53,689 nucleotides of DNA from SURF-25 sp040754255 (GTDB lineage: Bacteria > Omnitrophota > Gorgyraeia > Gygaellales > Profunditerraquicolaceae): positions 1 to 53,689 of the forward strand of contig JBFMDA010000004.1 in NCBI GenBank assembly GCA_040754255.1. Direction: 5' to 3'. Made by a program: the position numbers and the translations under genes. Under the pieces are notes generated by a model that was not told the origin of the DNA, did no database searches, and was given only the letters and a program-made list of their open reading frames with translations. Position 1 is the stretch's first letter, and each line of letters opens with the position of its first letter. Below, one piece after another: positions 17,159 through 24,373 of the stretch.

Positions 17159-17776
17159 TCATTTCTCAAGCTTCTCGACCCAGGCAAAATACCGGGAAAG
17201 GGAAAAAGCCATGCCTGCGCCCGTGCCCGAGAGAATAAACCCTTCCACTACCGCCTGCCGGACAGCCAATAACGATACAGGAAGCTTAAAATTCCACCCC
17301 TTATCTACAAACATCACTGCTGCAATCAGGGCAATCCACGCCACCAAGTAGGCCAGTAAGAACGCAAGAAGTACTTTCAGGCCATCGATATCCAGAATCC
17401 GTTCCAGCCACTTCTGCGAATAATAGCCTTTATTGGCGAGTTGCCTGAAAAACGCAGAGGCCACATACCTCATATACAATGCATACGCCAGGAAGTATAC
17501 GACAAAACCGGTCAGTGCATGCGAAAGTATGTTGAGTTGAAACTGGGTGTTGATTTTTAAATTTAAAAAAAGCAAAAAGGCCATTACAAACGCCATTATT
17601 GAGATGAAGACGCTCAGTATTGACAGGTGATTGTTCCAAAAAGCGAGAAAGTTCTTCTTCAGCCACTTCTTTACCTCCACCTCATTACGCACGGCATTGA
17701 TCTTGGCAATGCATGCCTGACACGCGTATGTCCCGTCTTTGGTTTCTTGTTGGCACCCTAGGCATCTTTCTTCCAT
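17159..17776 (-). CDS. zinc-ribbon integral membrane protein, function unknown
   Basis: A 205-residue protein that I do not recognise as a named family. The N-terminus has two Cys pairs, CLGC and CQAC, separated by 12 residues, which would form a small zinc ribbon facing the cytoplasm. Hydrophobic segments follow near residues 50-72, 80-102, 130-155 and 165-195, suggesting four membrane helices. Its stop is 3 bases from the leuS stop in a convergent layout. A TATAAT on the minus strand (17795-17800) and GGGAGG before the ATG suggest an independent short transcript. Confidence 0.7.
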   Translation of the reverse strand: MEERCLGCQQETKDGTYACQACIAKINAVRNEVEVKKWLKKNFLAFWNNHLSILSVFISIMAFVMAFLLFLNLKINTQFQLNILSHALTGFVVYFLAYALYMRYVASAFFRQLANKGYYSQKWLERILDIDGLKVLLAFLLAYLVAWIALIAAVMFVDKGWNFKLPVSLLAVRQAVVEGFILSGTGAGMAFSLSRYFAWVEKLEK

Positions 17777-17896
17777 CTGGCCTCCCTTAGCTTTATTATA
17801 GCGGTTTGAACGGATAAAGCTATAGAAAAATCACAGTTACTACTAAGGTGAGATAAGTGCGTACGTCGCGTCTATTAGTAAAAGAAGGAGGCGGCG

Positions 17897-18226
17897 ATGG
17901 GCATATTTACCAATAAAGAGCGCAACGCCATTGTATTTGCTGCGGCCCTTGCATTATTGGGGAGCGGGTTGGACTATTTGTATAAAAGGGTGCCCGCGGC
18001 AAGAAGCATCCGATTGGTAAGCGAAAGGCAGATGAAGATAGACATCAATGAGGCTGATATGAGAACCTTGATGCAAGTGCCGGGCATCGGGAATGTTACT
18101 GCTAGGCGTATACTCGAATACAGGCAACGCATTGGCAGGATTCAGGACCTTGAAGAGCTCCGCGGCCTCAAGGGCATTACTCCGAAAAGGTTCGAGAAGC
18201 TTCAAGAAGAGTTAGCGGTTGAGTAA
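17897..18226 (+). CDS. ComEA-like helix-hairpin-helix protein
   Basis: A 109-residue protein with an N-terminal hydrophobic anchor (about residues 12-32) and a C-terminal tandem helix-hairpin-helix domain. The first hairpin is VPGIGNVTARRIL and the second LKGITPKRFEKL, preceded by the typical start IDINEAD. ComEA is the periplasmic DNA receptor in natural transformation, anchored in the inner membrane. The start follows GAAGGAGG. The ComEC-like gene starts 5 bases after its stop, the classical comEA-comEC pairing, which supports a DNA-uptake role. Confidence 0.88.
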   Translation: MGIFTNKERNAIVFAAALALLGSGLDYLYKRVPAARSIRLVSERQMKIDINEADMRTLMQVPGIGNVTARRILEYRQRIGRIQDLEELRGLKGITPKRFEKLQEELAVE

Positions 18227-18231
18227 AAACG

Positions 18232-19650
18232 ATGAAAAGGCCGCTGGTAGTAGTTGCTGTGTTAGTATGCGCAGGGATTATCTATGGCGCCTGTCTGCGC
18301 GTCCCTTTTGCCTATACATATAGTGCCGCTATAGCCTTACTATGCGTAACCCTGCTATGGGGAGAGAAAAAAATATCTTTTTGTGATGCCTTCCTTTGCG
18401 CAGCTGTATTTCTTTGCGCTGGCGCAGTAGCCAGGGACCAGCAGACGCTTTCTTCCCGCCATTTCTGCCGTTACTTACAGTTTCAATCGGACGGCTACTA
18501 TATCTTCAAGGGGCAAGTAGCAAGCGAGCCTTACGTGGACGCAAGCAAGGTTTCCTTTGTATTGAGCGTTACAGAAATTCAGCAAGATGCATTCTGGTAC
18601 CGCTGCTGCGGTAATTTGTTTGTGCGCCTGCGCACCGAAGGAAAATTGGAATACGCAGACACGTTACTCATTAAAGGCAAAGTCAGGCGCGCGTGCGATT
18701 CTTTGATTACACAAGGCAAGGACTTGAGGTTATTTCGGACGCCTCAGGACCACGCACTGCGTTGCACGGAGGCAACAATCATAAAAAGGCGCGGCCTTAA
18801 TCCCCGTTATTCGTTCAAGAGGGTTGCGTTAAGGTTTCGAGCAAGGCTTACACGCATCTTGTGTAGGTATATTCCGTTGCCTGCTGCGGATGTGATGAGT
18901 GCCTTGGTCTTGGGCGAACGCAGGTCTATTCCCCTGGCGCTAAACCGCGCTATGATTAAAACAGGCACCGTGCATATTTTAGTCGTGAGCGGATTTCATG
19001 TAGGGATTGTAACCGCAGTGCTGATCGCAACCCTGCAGAGCGCGCAGGTGCCTCGTCGGATACGGCTTTTTTGCGTAATCCCTGCGTTGTGTTTCTATTG
19101 TATGGTTGTAGGATGCGCGTCTTCTGTAGTCAGGGCCACGGTGATGGCGTCGATTTTTTTGTGTGCCGGGTTTTTCCGCAGGGAGGCGGATGTGTACAAT
19201 TCTTTGGCTGCCGCTGCCATTGTTATCTTAAGCATAAACCCCCGGCAGATATTTGATATTGGTTTTCAGCTTAGTTTTGCGAGCGTTCTTTCGATCGCGT
19301 ACTTTTATCCCCGCCTGTCTTCGTTTTTGCGCATCAGGTGCGTGAAACCAAGACCCTTGCGTTATTTTCTGCGCGCATGCCTGGTATCTGCTTCTGCCTG
19401 GCTAGGCACCATGGGACTTATCGCCTGCTATTTTAGGCTTTTTTCCCCTATTACCGTAGTTGCCAACCTTTTTATTGTCCCCCTGGCATCATTAGCGACT
19501 GCGGCAGGGTTTTTAGTGCTTGGTGTTGGCGCCTGGTGCCCTTTCCTCGGCCGGAGTTTTGGCCTTGCCAGCGAGTTATTAATTAGCCTTATGCTGGCAA
19601 TCAATTCCATGTTCATTAAGATACCCTTGGCGTATATATACTTACGGTAA
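18232..19650 (+). CDS. ComEC/Rec2-type competence channel, without beta-lactamase domain
   Basis: The 472-residue membrane protein carries an N-terminal periplasmic OB-like region between early helices (residues about 60-190). A multi-helix Competence domain follows with the signature HILVVSGFHVGIV and the later VRATVMASIF and DIGFQLSFASVLSIAYF segments. ComEC forms the inner-membrane pore for single-stranded DNA. Full-size relatives add a C-terminal metallo-beta-lactamase-like nuclease domain of about 250 residues; here the protein stops after the last hydrophobic helix. No HxHxDH motif was found within it. The pairing with ComEA is canonical. Confidence 0.88.
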   Translation: MKRPLVVVAVLVCAGIIYGACLRVPFAYTYSAAIALLCVTLLWGEKKISFCDAFLCAAVFLCAGAVARDQQTLSSRHFCRYLQFQSDGYYIFKGQVASEPYVDASKVSFVLSVTEIQQDAFWYRCCGNLFVRLRTEGKLEYADTLLIKGKVRRACDSLITQGKDLRLFRTPQDHALRCTEATIIKRRGLNPRYSFKRVALRFRARLTRILCRYIPLPAADVMSALVLGERRSIPLALNRAMIKTGTVHILVVSGFHVGIVTAVLIATLQSAQVPRRIRLFCVIPALCFYCMVVGCASSVVRATVMASIFLCAGFFRREADVYNSLAAAAIVILSINPRQIFDIGFQLSFASVLSIAYFYPRLSSFLRIRCVKPRPLRYFLRACLVSASAWLGTMGLIACYFRLFSPITVVANLFIVPLASLATAAGFLVLGVGAWCPFLGRSFGLASELLISLMLAINSMFIKIPLAYIYLR

Positions 19651-19663
19651 GGGTATGAATGTG

Positions 19664-19692
19664 TTGACAAAGCGTTTTTGGTATGTTAGAGT
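19664..19692 (+). promoter_or_regulatory. promoter for bamD-like/lptE/holA operon
   Basis: TTGACA (19664-19669), 17-base spacer, TAGAGT (19687-19692). The predicted transcription start, near 19699, is about 3 bases before the ATG at 19702, so the mRNA would be leaderless. The -10 is only a 4/6 match. Confidence 0.55.
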
Positions 19693-19701
19693 TACTCTAT
19701 T

Positions 19702-20649
19702 ATGAAACGGACATTTATACTTGTGGCCATACTAGTGTTTATGTGGGTGGCCAGCCCTGCCTATGCATTCTGGATTTGGACGCCCAAAACCGGCAAGTGG
19801 ATAAACCCAAAAACCGCGGCGAAAGAAACCCCAAAGGCACAACTTGAGTTTGCGCAGGGTTTTTATGAGGGTAAAGAATACGAAGAGGCAAAGCGCGAAT
19901 TTAAGAAACTTCTCAAAAACTACCCTAAGTCGGCGCAAGCCGCAGAAGGCCAGTATTACCTTGGCCTTATAGACGAGGCGGAAGGCAACCTCTACGAAGC
20001 ATACCAGAGCTACCAGAAGGTCATTGACAAATACCCTTTCTCAGTCAGAATCGCAGAGATTAATGAGCGCGAGTATAAGATCGCCGAGTCATTTTTGGCC
20101 GGAGAGAAAAGAAAGGCGATGGGGGTTGTGCTCCCTGTTGAAAACCCGGCTATAGAGATATTTTCTAAGGTCGTAGAGAATTCTACCTATGGCCCCCTTG
20201 CCCCCAAGGCCCAGTATAAATTAGGGGTAGTATTAAAAAGCCTTATGCGTTATTACGAGGCCGAAGAGGCATTTACCAAAGTGGTTACCAATTACCCGGA
20301 CAGCGAATGGGCAGAGGCTGCGAAATTTCAGATCGCCTCCTGCCGGGCAAACTTATCGCGCAGCCCCGCATACGACCAGGGAGCGACGCAAGAGGCAAAA
20401 GAAAAGTTTCAGGAATTCATAAAAGAACATCCCGACGTAGCACTGACTCAGGAGGCGGAAAAACAGCTAGAAGATTTACGCGAAAAAGAGGCAGAGAGCA
20501 GTTATGGTATCGGCCGTTTCTACGAAAAACAGAAAGACTACGAGGCAGCAAAGATTTATTACAATGATGTGATTAGCAAGCATTCTAACAGTATTTGGGC
20601 GGCACGGTCGTTTGATAGATTACAGGTTATGGAGGCGAAAAAGAAATGA
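19702..20649 (+). CDS. BamD-like outer-membrane assembly TPR protein
   Basis: The 315-residue protein has a signal peptide ending around SPAYA and then tetratricopeptide-like repeats. The repeats, such as AQLEFAQGFYEGKEYEEAKR and similar units spaced through residues 50-300, resemble BamD/YfiO, a component of the BAM complex that inserts outer-membrane proteins. Unlike typical BamD it has no lipobox cysteine; the predicted cut is by signal peptidase I, so it may be soluble or peripheral. YbgF/CpoB-like alternatives cannot be excluded. It overlaps lptE by 4 bases. Confidence 0.8.
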   Translation: MKRTFILVAILVFMWVASPAYAFWIWTPKTGKWINPKTAAKETPKAQLEFAQGFYEGKEYEEAKREFKKLLKNYPKSAQAAEGQYYLGLIDEAEGNLYEAYQSYQKVIDKYPFSVRIAEINEREYKIAESFLAGEKRKAMGVVLPVENPAIEIFSKVVENSTYGPLAPKAQYKLGVVLKSLMRYYEAEEAFTKVVTNYPDSEWAEAAKFQIASCRANLSRSPAYDQGATQEAKEKFQEFIKEHPDVALTQEAEKQLEDLREKEAESSYGIGRFYEKQKDYEAAKIYYNDVISKHSNSIWAARSFDRLQVMEAKKK

Positions 20650-21230
20650 AAGGCCCATACGGTCAAATTCGGATAAAAGGCAAGGTAATAGAGGCGGGAT
20701 GCCGCAGTATTATGGTATTGTTTCTTGCGTTCGCATTAGCGGGATGCGGCTATACGACACGCTCTCTGATTGCGGACCGCTATAAAACTATCTATATCCC
20801 CCCTTTTTCGAATAAGATAAGTATCGCCGACGTAAGCGATGCCGGCAATAAATATAGGATCAATAAGCCCATGCTTGAGACCGACATTACCAAATCCGTG
20901 ATCAATAAATTCCTTATTGACGGTAACCTTCGGCCTGTTGATTCCGAGTCGGCGGATTTGGTCCTTACGGGCGAGCTGGTTGAGTTCAGGCGCGACCCTC
21001 TTCGTTACACCGATAGCGATGAGGTCGAGGAATACCGCATTAACCTTGTGGTGAATTTAAAGCTTTTAGACACCAAGGAGCGCAAGGTTGTGTGGGAAGA
21101 AACGGGTTTTACCGGAGATACCACCTATTTTACCCGCGGCATAGCCGCAAAATCAGAAGACACCGCCGTAAAAGATGCCCTCAGCGACTTAAGCCGCAGG
21201 ATTGTCGAACGCACCGTTGAAGTATGGTAG
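20646..21230 (+). CDS. lptE: LptE-like LPS-assembly lipoprotein
   Basis: The 194-residue protein has a hydrophobic signal ending in the lipobox LAGC at about residue 35, followed at once by GYTTRSL, typical of LptE. The rest has the mixed alpha/beta pattern of the family, with motifs such as YIPPFSN and a repeated VLTGELVEF-type strand. LptE plugs the LptD barrel that places LPS in the outer leaflet. lptE followed by holA is a widespread gene order, which strengthens the call. The N-terminal 17 residues before the hydrophobic core are longer than usual, so the true start could be the Met at about residue 22. Confidence 0.86.
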   Translation: MKGPYGQIRIKGKVIEAGCRSIMVLFLAFALAGCGYTTRSLIADRYKTIYIPPFSNKISIADVSDAGNKYRINKPMLETDITKSVINKFLIDGNLRPVDSESADLVLTGELVEFRRDPLRYTDSDEVEEYRINLVVNLKLLDTKERKVVWEETGFTGDTTYFTRGIAAKSEDTAVKDALSDLSRRIVERTVEVW

Positions 21231-21892
21231 TGCAAGAGAATCCCGTATTCCTGTTCGTAGGTCAAGATAGCCTATCCAAGGCGAAATTACTCGATACTAT
21301 CAAGAGAGGGTTTTTAAAAAAAGAAACGCAGGCGTTTAATGAAGACATACTCTACGCCCGCGACGTAACGCTGCATTCCCTGCAGGAAAAGCTGCTTTTC
21401 TTACCCCTAAAATCGCAAAAACGCTTAGTGGTGGTCAGAGACACAGAGCGCCTTAAAGAGGAAGTAAAGCATTTTCTTCTGGCCTACGCAAAGAAACCCC
21501 AGGCGCGGACCGCACTGGTCTTGGACTTCGAATCCTTTAACCCCAAAGAGGAATTCAATCGGCAAATAGCCCGCCATGCACGCACCTATCGGTTTAAGGA
21601 GCAGCAACAGGTAGATGCCTTTTCTTTACACAGGCATATTGCACTGAAACACAGCGCTGCTGCCCTCACGGTACTCAATCAACTCCTGGAACGCGGAGAA
21701 AAACCAGAAAAGATCTTAGGCGGTTTACGCTATGCGTGGGAAAGGGATGCGGCAAGCCCTTTGCAGAAAAAAAACACCCTCAAAGCACTTTTGCACTGCG
21801 ATATCGATATCAAGACAGGAAGGCTTAAGCCGGCATTTGCCCTTGAGAAATGCGTGGTGAGTTTATGTAGTCTTAAGAAGTCTCTTGGATAG
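21224..21892 (+). CDS. holA: DNA polymerase III delta subunit, compact form
   Basis: A 222-residue protein that aligns in pattern with HolA, the clamp-loader subunit that opens the beta clamp. The N-terminal strand VFLFVGQDS and the LFLPLKSQKRLVVVRDTERL segment match domain I, and the C-terminal stretch LLERGEKPEKILGGLRYAWERD plus FALEKCVVSLC match domain III. Typical HolA has about 330-340 residues; much of the middle region is missing here. It overlaps lptE by 7 bases, and its 3' end overlaps rpsT tail to tail by 30 bases. The lptE-holA-rpsT neighbourhood is canonical. Confidence 0.82.
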   Translation: MVVQENPVFLFVGQDSLSKAKLLDTIKRGFLKKETQAFNEDILYARDVTLHSLQEKLLFLPLKSQKRLVVVRDTERLKEEVKHFLLAYAKKPQARTALVLDFESFNPKEEFNRQIARHARTYRFKEQQQVDAFSLHRHIALKHSAAALTVLNQLLERGEKPEKILGGLRYAWERDAASPLQKKNTLKALLHCDIDIKTGRLKPAFALEKCVVSLCSLKKSLG

Positions 21893-22126
21893 CCGTGATT
21901 TTTTCCGGCTTGCGGTGTTAGGATGGATAACCCGTTTCTTTGCCGCCTTATCGAACAGCGAAAACACCTTTTTCAAGAACGTCTTGGCTTCAGCAATGTT
22001 CTTGGACACAAGAAGGTTCTGGAATTTTTTTATCGCTTTCTTTAATTCGTTCTTTACTGTAAGGTTACGCAGGTGTTTTTTCTTGTCAACGCGGATTCTT
22101 TTTACTGCAGCTTTGCGTCTGGGCAT
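21863..22126 (-). CDS. rpsT: 30S ribosomal protein S20
   Basis: The start at 22126 gives 87 residues beginning MPRRKAAVKRIRVDK, the normal S20 start, and is preceded on the minus strand by AAAAGGAG. An in-frame upstream start would add 12 non-homologous residues. The protein is highly basic and helical, as expected for S20, which binds 16S rRNA. NELKKAIKKFQ and HPNTASRKKSRLSKRL are typical. Its 3' end overlaps holA by 30 bases, a convergent arrangement. Confidence 0.96.
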   Translation of the reverse strand: MPRRKAAVKRIRVDKKKHLRNLTVKNELKKAIKKFQNLLVSKNIAEAKTFLKKVFSLFDKAAKKRVIHPNTASRKKSRLSKRLLKTT

Positions 22127-22152
22127 ATGTCTTTTCTCCTTTTGAAGGTATA

Positions 22153-22181
22153 CTAATAACATATTTACATACCCATGTCAA
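22153..22181 (-). promoter_or_regulatory. promoter for rpsT overlapping the murJ start
   Basis: On the minus strand TTGACA (22181-22176) is followed by a 17-base spacer and TATTAG (22158-22153). The -35 box overlaps the murJ ATG at 22175, so transcription of rpsT and murJ could interfere. A TATACT at 22149-22154 on the plus strand may be the murJ -10, but no matching -35 was seen. Confidence 0.5.
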
Positions 22182-23746
22182 TAAATAATTCAAAACCCGC
22201 CGTGTCATCGAGGTCGTCTTTGGTCAAATCCGCCAGCATTATCGGTATCGCAACGCTTCTCTCCCGGCTTTTGGGTTTTATCCGCGACATCGTCATTGCC
22301 AGGCTCTTCGGCGTGTATATATACGCCCAGGCCTTTGTGGTCGCTTTTAAAATTCCCAACCTTTTCCGCGACCTTGTGGCCGAAGGCGCGGCAAACGCTG
22401 CGTTTGTGCCTGTGTTTAGCGAATACCGCGCAACACACTCAAAAGAAGAATTTTGGGAACTGGCAAATGTCGTTTTGAACCTTCTTTTAATACTGCTCTC
22501 AGCGGTTACCCTTATTGGAATAGCGGCAGCCCCCCTTATTGTGCGCATAATTGCCCCCGGCTTTATCGCAGACCCGCAGAAGCTTGCCACGACGATTTCG
22601 TTGACGCGAATTATCTTTCCCTATCTTCTGCTGATCAGCCTTGCGGCATATGCAATGGCAATTTTGAATACCCTCAAACACTTTAGCGTACCCGCATTTG
22701 CCCCCTGCCTATTGAATATTTCGATTATTGTATGTGCGCTGCTGTTTGGCGAAAATATATTCGGGCTTTCCCTGGGCGTATTGATAGGAGGCGTATTACA
22801 GCTTATGATACAGATCCCGGTCCTGTACAAGAAAGGATTCAGGATTATCGCCCCCAGGAAGCTACGCCATCCTGCGGCCAAAGAAATAGGAAGGCTTATG
22901 TTGCCGCGCCTGGGAAGTTCGGCGATTTATCAGCTTAACAATTTTGTCGATTCGATATTCGGTTCTTTGGCCAGGATCGTCGGAGAAGGAGGGGTGGCGG
23001 TTCTCTATTTCGCATACCGCCTGATTATGTTCCCCATCGGCATTTTCAGCAATGCCCTTTCGCAGGCAATACTGCCTACTTTCTCGGACCAGGCACTAGA
23101 GGAAGGATGCGATAATCTAAGAAGGACGCTTTCTTTCGGGCTGCGCAGCCTTTTTTTTGTCATGGTGCCGGCAAGTATCGGGTTTATGGCATTAGCATAC
23201 CCGATCGTCTCGACATTGTTCCAGGGAGGAAGGTTTGATGCGTACTCTACAAATGCGACTTCTTCGGTGCTGGTGTTCTATAGTATCGGCCTTTGTGCGT
23301 ATGGCGCAACCAAGATCCTCCAATCATGTTTTTTTGCGCTTAAAGATACCCTCACCCCTACAAAGGTGGCAGGCATTGCGTTTCTGGTCAATATTGTCCT
23401 AAACATACTCCTTATGTTTCCCCTGAAGCTGGCCGGCCTTGCCTTGGCAACGTCACTTTCGGGCATAAATACCTTCTTTATGCTTTTTTATATATTGCGC
23501 AAGAAGCTTACTCCTTTTGATGCACAGCCGATCCTGGTTTCATTCACGCGGATTCTTCTGGCAAGCCTTTGTATGGGTCTAGTGTGTTATTTTGCTACAT
23601 ATTCTGAAAAACTTGCTGCGCTTAATAAATATATCAATCTCGCTTTTTTGCTTTCACTGGGAGTGGTTACATACATTGCGTTTTGTGTTCTCTTGCGCGT
23701 GCCGGAGATGAAGGAGCTGTGGGAGTGGCTGCGTAGGAGAAAGTAA
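22175..23746 (+). CDS. murJ: lipid II flippase
   Basis: A 523-residue MOP-superfamily membrane protein of MurJ/MviN type, which flips the peptidoglycan precursor lipid II across the inner membrane. The N-terminal signature TLLSRLLGFIRDIVIARLFG is followed by PNLFRDLVAEGAANAAFVPV, containing the conserved Arg/Asp positions of the central cavity. Fourteen hydrophobic segments fit the length. Transcription and translation probably start with a short leader (about 14 bases) and no Shine-Dalgarno. The last sense codon and stop lie inside the left inverted repeat of the 237-bp element that follows. Confidence 0.96.
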   Translation: MSINNSKPAVSSRSSLVKSASIIGIATLLSRLLGFIRDIVIARLFGVYIYAQAFVVAFKIPNLFRDLVAEGAANAAFVPVFSEYRATHSKEEFWELANVVLNLLLILLSAVTLIGIAAAPLIVRIIAPGFIADPQKLATTISLTRIIFPYLLLISLAAYAMAILNTLKHFSVPAFAPCLLNISIIVCALLFGENIFGLSLGVLIGGVLQLMIQIPVLYKKGFRIIAPRKLRHPAAKEIGRLMLPRLGSSAIYQLNNFVDSIFGSLARIVGEGGVAVLYFAYRLIMFPIGIFSNALSQAILPTFSDQALEEGCDNLRRTLSFGLRSLFFVMVPASIGFMALAYPIVSTLFQGGRFDAYSTNATSSVLVFYSIGLCAYGATKILQSCFFALKDTLTPTKVAGIAFLVNIVLNILLMFPLKLAGLALATSLSGINTFFMLFYILRKKLTPFDAQPILVSFTRILLASLCMGLVCYFATYSEKLAALNKYINLAFLLSLGVVTYIAFCVLLRVPEMKELWEWLRRRK

Positions 23747-23979
23747 TGAATCTGCCGGTTTTTTTCGCTCAGAGTCGATTTTCCCCGCTTGCGCGGGGAC
23801 GCCAAAGGTCTTGCGCAATCTCGGCAGCTGCGGAACTCGGGCATTTTGCCCTGGCAAAAATGCCCTCACACATCCTCGCTGTCCCGTTGTTGTCGCTTCG
23901 CTCCGCCGGGATTCCCTCGCATGCGTAATCTGCTTTGGCTAAACTCTCCATTCGTTCGAAAATCCGGCCGATTCATTAC
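23743..23979. mobile_element. 237-bp MITE-like element with terminal inverted repeats
   Basis: GTAATGAATCTGCCGG at 23743 faces CCGGCCGATTCATTAC ending at 23979. With the adjoining T/A runs and CG, the imperfect terminal inverted repeats are about 22-24 bp. Inside are further palindromes: CCCCGC/GCGGGG at 23783-23798; GGGCATTTT/AAAATGCCC at 23839-23865; TCCCG/CGGGA around 23882-23912. No protein of coding character is present. The left repeat begins in the final codon of murJ, as if inserted at its stop. A non-autonomous transposable element or a folded RNA element are both possible. Confidence 0.6.
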
Positions 23980-24005
23980 ACGCATTTTTACAAGGAGAAT
24001 TTTAT

Positions 24006-24269
24006 ATGATAAAAAAAATGAATCAAAAAAGCCTAGCGTTTGGAGTGTCAGGAATAGCGTTATTTATCATAAGTGGTTTTATGCATAGCCAATCACTAGG
24101 TATTTTGAGTGCAGTTTTGTTAATCATTGGATTAGTATATTATTCTAAAAGCAAGGGTTACCCTGGCTGGCTTGGTCTTTTAGGCGTATTATTTCCCCTT
24201 TTTTCTTTTACGCCTATAGTACTATTCATTATTTTGGTATTTATGCCAGATAGGCAGAAAAAAATCTAG
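24006..24269 (+). CDS. small three-helix membrane protein, unknown
   Basis: An 87-residue protein behind a clear AAGGAG (23992-23997). Three hydrophobic segments lie near residues 10-27, 30-46 and 54-80, with a KSKGYPGWLGLLG turn between the second and third. I do not recognise the family. The gene is noticeably more AT-rich than its neighbours and lies 26 bases beyond the inverted-repeat element, so acquisition from elsewhere is possible. The 104 bases between it and uvrC hold no feature I can support. Confidence 0.6.
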   Translation: MIKKMNQKSLAFGVSGIALFIISGFMHSQSLGILSAVLLIIGLVYYSKSKGYPGWLGLLGVLFPLFSFTPIVLFIILVFMPDRQKKI

Positions 24270-24373
24270 AATCAGTTTCACAAGGTAACAATAATTCTTT
24301 AAGAGGGAGTATTCTAGCGAAAGACTTAGCTTGATTTCGAGCGCCCCGCGAGAAACAAGACAAGACAGCCAAA

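Noticed and set aside
24270..24373. Possible small ORF or RNA between the small membrane protein and uvrC
   Set aside because: No ORF with a start signal, no hairpin with a T run and no known RNA pattern.
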